Source of the DNA: Bacillota bacterium | GTDB lineage: Bacteria; Bacillota; Desulfotomaculia; Desulfotomaculales; Desulfallaceae | Reading direction: 5' to 3' | DNA: 6,925 bases | Assembly (NCBI GenBank): GCA_009781965.1 | Contig: WQUS01000083.1 | Span: 1-6,925, forward strand | Part shown: in pieces, positions 6,723-6,925 of the stretch | How positions within the stretch are numbered: the stretch's first letter is position 1 | Layout: every line of letters starts with the position of its first letter | Notes under the pieces: model-generated | What the model was told of the DNA's origin: nothing | The model's database searches: none | What the model saw: the letters and a program-made list of their open reading frames with translations, nothing else | Position numbers and translations under genes: made by a program

Positions 6723-6743
6723 GTTACTGGTCAGACCAGTAAC
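6723..6743. repeat. 21-bp perfect inverted repeat
   Basis: GTTACTGGTC (6723-6732) and GACCAGTAAC (6734-6743) are exact reverse complements around A6733. It starts three bases after the terminator T-run. No T-tract follows on the minus strand, and only a weak GTTTGTT on the plus strand. It could be an operator for a gene beyond the window, a backup hairpin, or part of the repeat-rich region that follows. Confidence 0.7.
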
Positions 6744-6776
6744 GTTTGTTAGTACCAGCCCAGGCCCGTAAAGTTA

Positions 6777-6813
6777 TTAACCGTAAGCGATTTCTCGGAG
6801 AGTATGAGCGCAC
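6777..6813. repeat. 37-bp direct repeat, copy 1
   Basis: The sequence beginning TTAACCGTAAGCG and ending GAGTATGAGCGCAC is identical over all 37 bases to copy 2 at 6889-6925, offset by 112 bp. The left boundary is real, since bases 6776 (A) and 6888 (G) differ. Farther upstream both copies have GTTTGTT followed by a TACC (6744-6755 and 6850-6862), which hints at a longer, diverged unit. The region has no gene; this is probably an intergenic repeat family. Confidence 0.85.
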
Positions 6814-6820
6814 GATTTAC

Positions 6821-6839
6821 TCGAGGTTCGAGGTTCGAG
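6821..6839. repeat. 7-bp tandem repeat TCGAGGT, about 2.7 copies
   Basis: TCGAGGT TCGAGGT TCGAG runs from 6821 to 6839 between the two 37-bp repeats. Such short units can expand and contract by slippage, so copy number may vary among strains. Confidence 0.7.
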
Positions 6840-6888
6840 ACTATGCGGTGTTTGTTGATACCCATAGTGACTACGGCACGCAAACCCG

Positions 6889-6925
6889 TTAACCGTAAGC
6901 GATTTCTCGGAGAGTATGAGCGCAC
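6889..6925. repeat. 37-bp direct repeat, copy 2, reaching the window edge
   Basis: It is identical to copy 1 at 6777-6813. The match continues to the last base, so its true right end and the number of further copies are unknown. The 75-bp stretch between copies (6814-6888) contains the TCGAGGT tandem and an inverted pair ACTATG (6840-6845) / CATAGT (6863-6868). Confidence 0.85.

Noticed and set aside
6671..6742. Small open frame of 23 codons after the rhodanese gene
   Set aside because: It runs through the terminator stem and T-run and into the palindrome, so it is very unlikely to be translated.
6773..6813. Integron attC-like site (GTTAACC core)
   Set aside because: There is no matching inverse core to form the paired attC structure, no cassette gene and no integrase.
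6824..6845. tRNA T-arm-like GGTTCGAGAC
   Set aside because: The flanking bases do not form a T-stem, and no anticodon arm or acceptor stem can be drawn upstream; the match comes from the TCGAGGT tandem.
6777..6925. CRISPR array from the two 37-bp repeats
   Set aside because: The interval is 75 bp, about twice a normal spacer; only two copies are visible, the spacer itself contains a tandem repeat, and no cas gene is present.
6749..6925. Minus-strand open frame of 58 codons entering from the window edge
   Set aside because: The two identical 37-bp repeats fall in different frames within it, there is no recognisable protein motif, and it spans non-coding repeats.

Overview
The window looks like a chromosomal accessory region of an anaerobic Firmicute with moderate GC. 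The class Negativicutes (Sporomusa-like) is my best guess. The hints are strong AGGAGG-type ribosome binding sites at most starts, a copper-amine-oxidase-type 'stalk' domain on a secreted protein, and a TelA-family gene. The assignment is inferred from gene content and style only; no rRNA or tRNA marker is present.

Layout. Positions 1-1902 (minus strand) hold the first 634 codons of a type I restriction enzyme motor/nuclease subunit (HsdR), cut by the window edge. It has a DUF4145/HEPN-like N-terminal domain, a PD-(D/E)xK nuclease domain and a helicase motor with intact Walker A and DEAH motifs. Its frame has no stop codon on the minus strand; the long plus-strand frames over it are antisense shadows. 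Positions 1903-2033 are a divergent promoter region with a 27-bp near-perfect palindrome and a tandem 10-mer. Positions 2034-5646 (plus) are a tight three-gene operon: a TelA-family cytoplasmic protein, a membrane protein with two hydrophobic segments and a long coiled coil, and a lipoprotein that joins a periplasmic-binding-protein-like domain to a von Willebrand factor A (vWA) domain with a complete MIDAS metal site. After a 194-nt gap, 5841-6623 encodes a secreted protein that fuses a copper-amine-oxidase N-terminal-like domain to a rhodanese with its catalytic cysteine. A good intrinsic terminator closes this block at 6689-6719. The rest (6720-6925) is non-coding and repeat-rich: a perfect 21-bp inverted repeat, a 7-bp tandem repeat, and two identical 37-bp direct repeats 112 bp apart, the second running into the window edge.

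How the genes may work together. The three-gene operon puts one component on each side of the membrane and one in it: the vWA/binding-protein lipoprotein outside, the two-segment coiled-coil protein in the membrane, and TelA inside. TelA-family genes are known to be linked to membrane proteins and vWA proteins in tellurite/stress-response (Ter-type) neighbourhoods, so an envelope stress or ligand-sensing complex is a reasonable inference, not a demonstrated function. The rhodanese may be a fourth member or an independent gene. The divergent restriction gene may share regulation through the palindrome between the two units.
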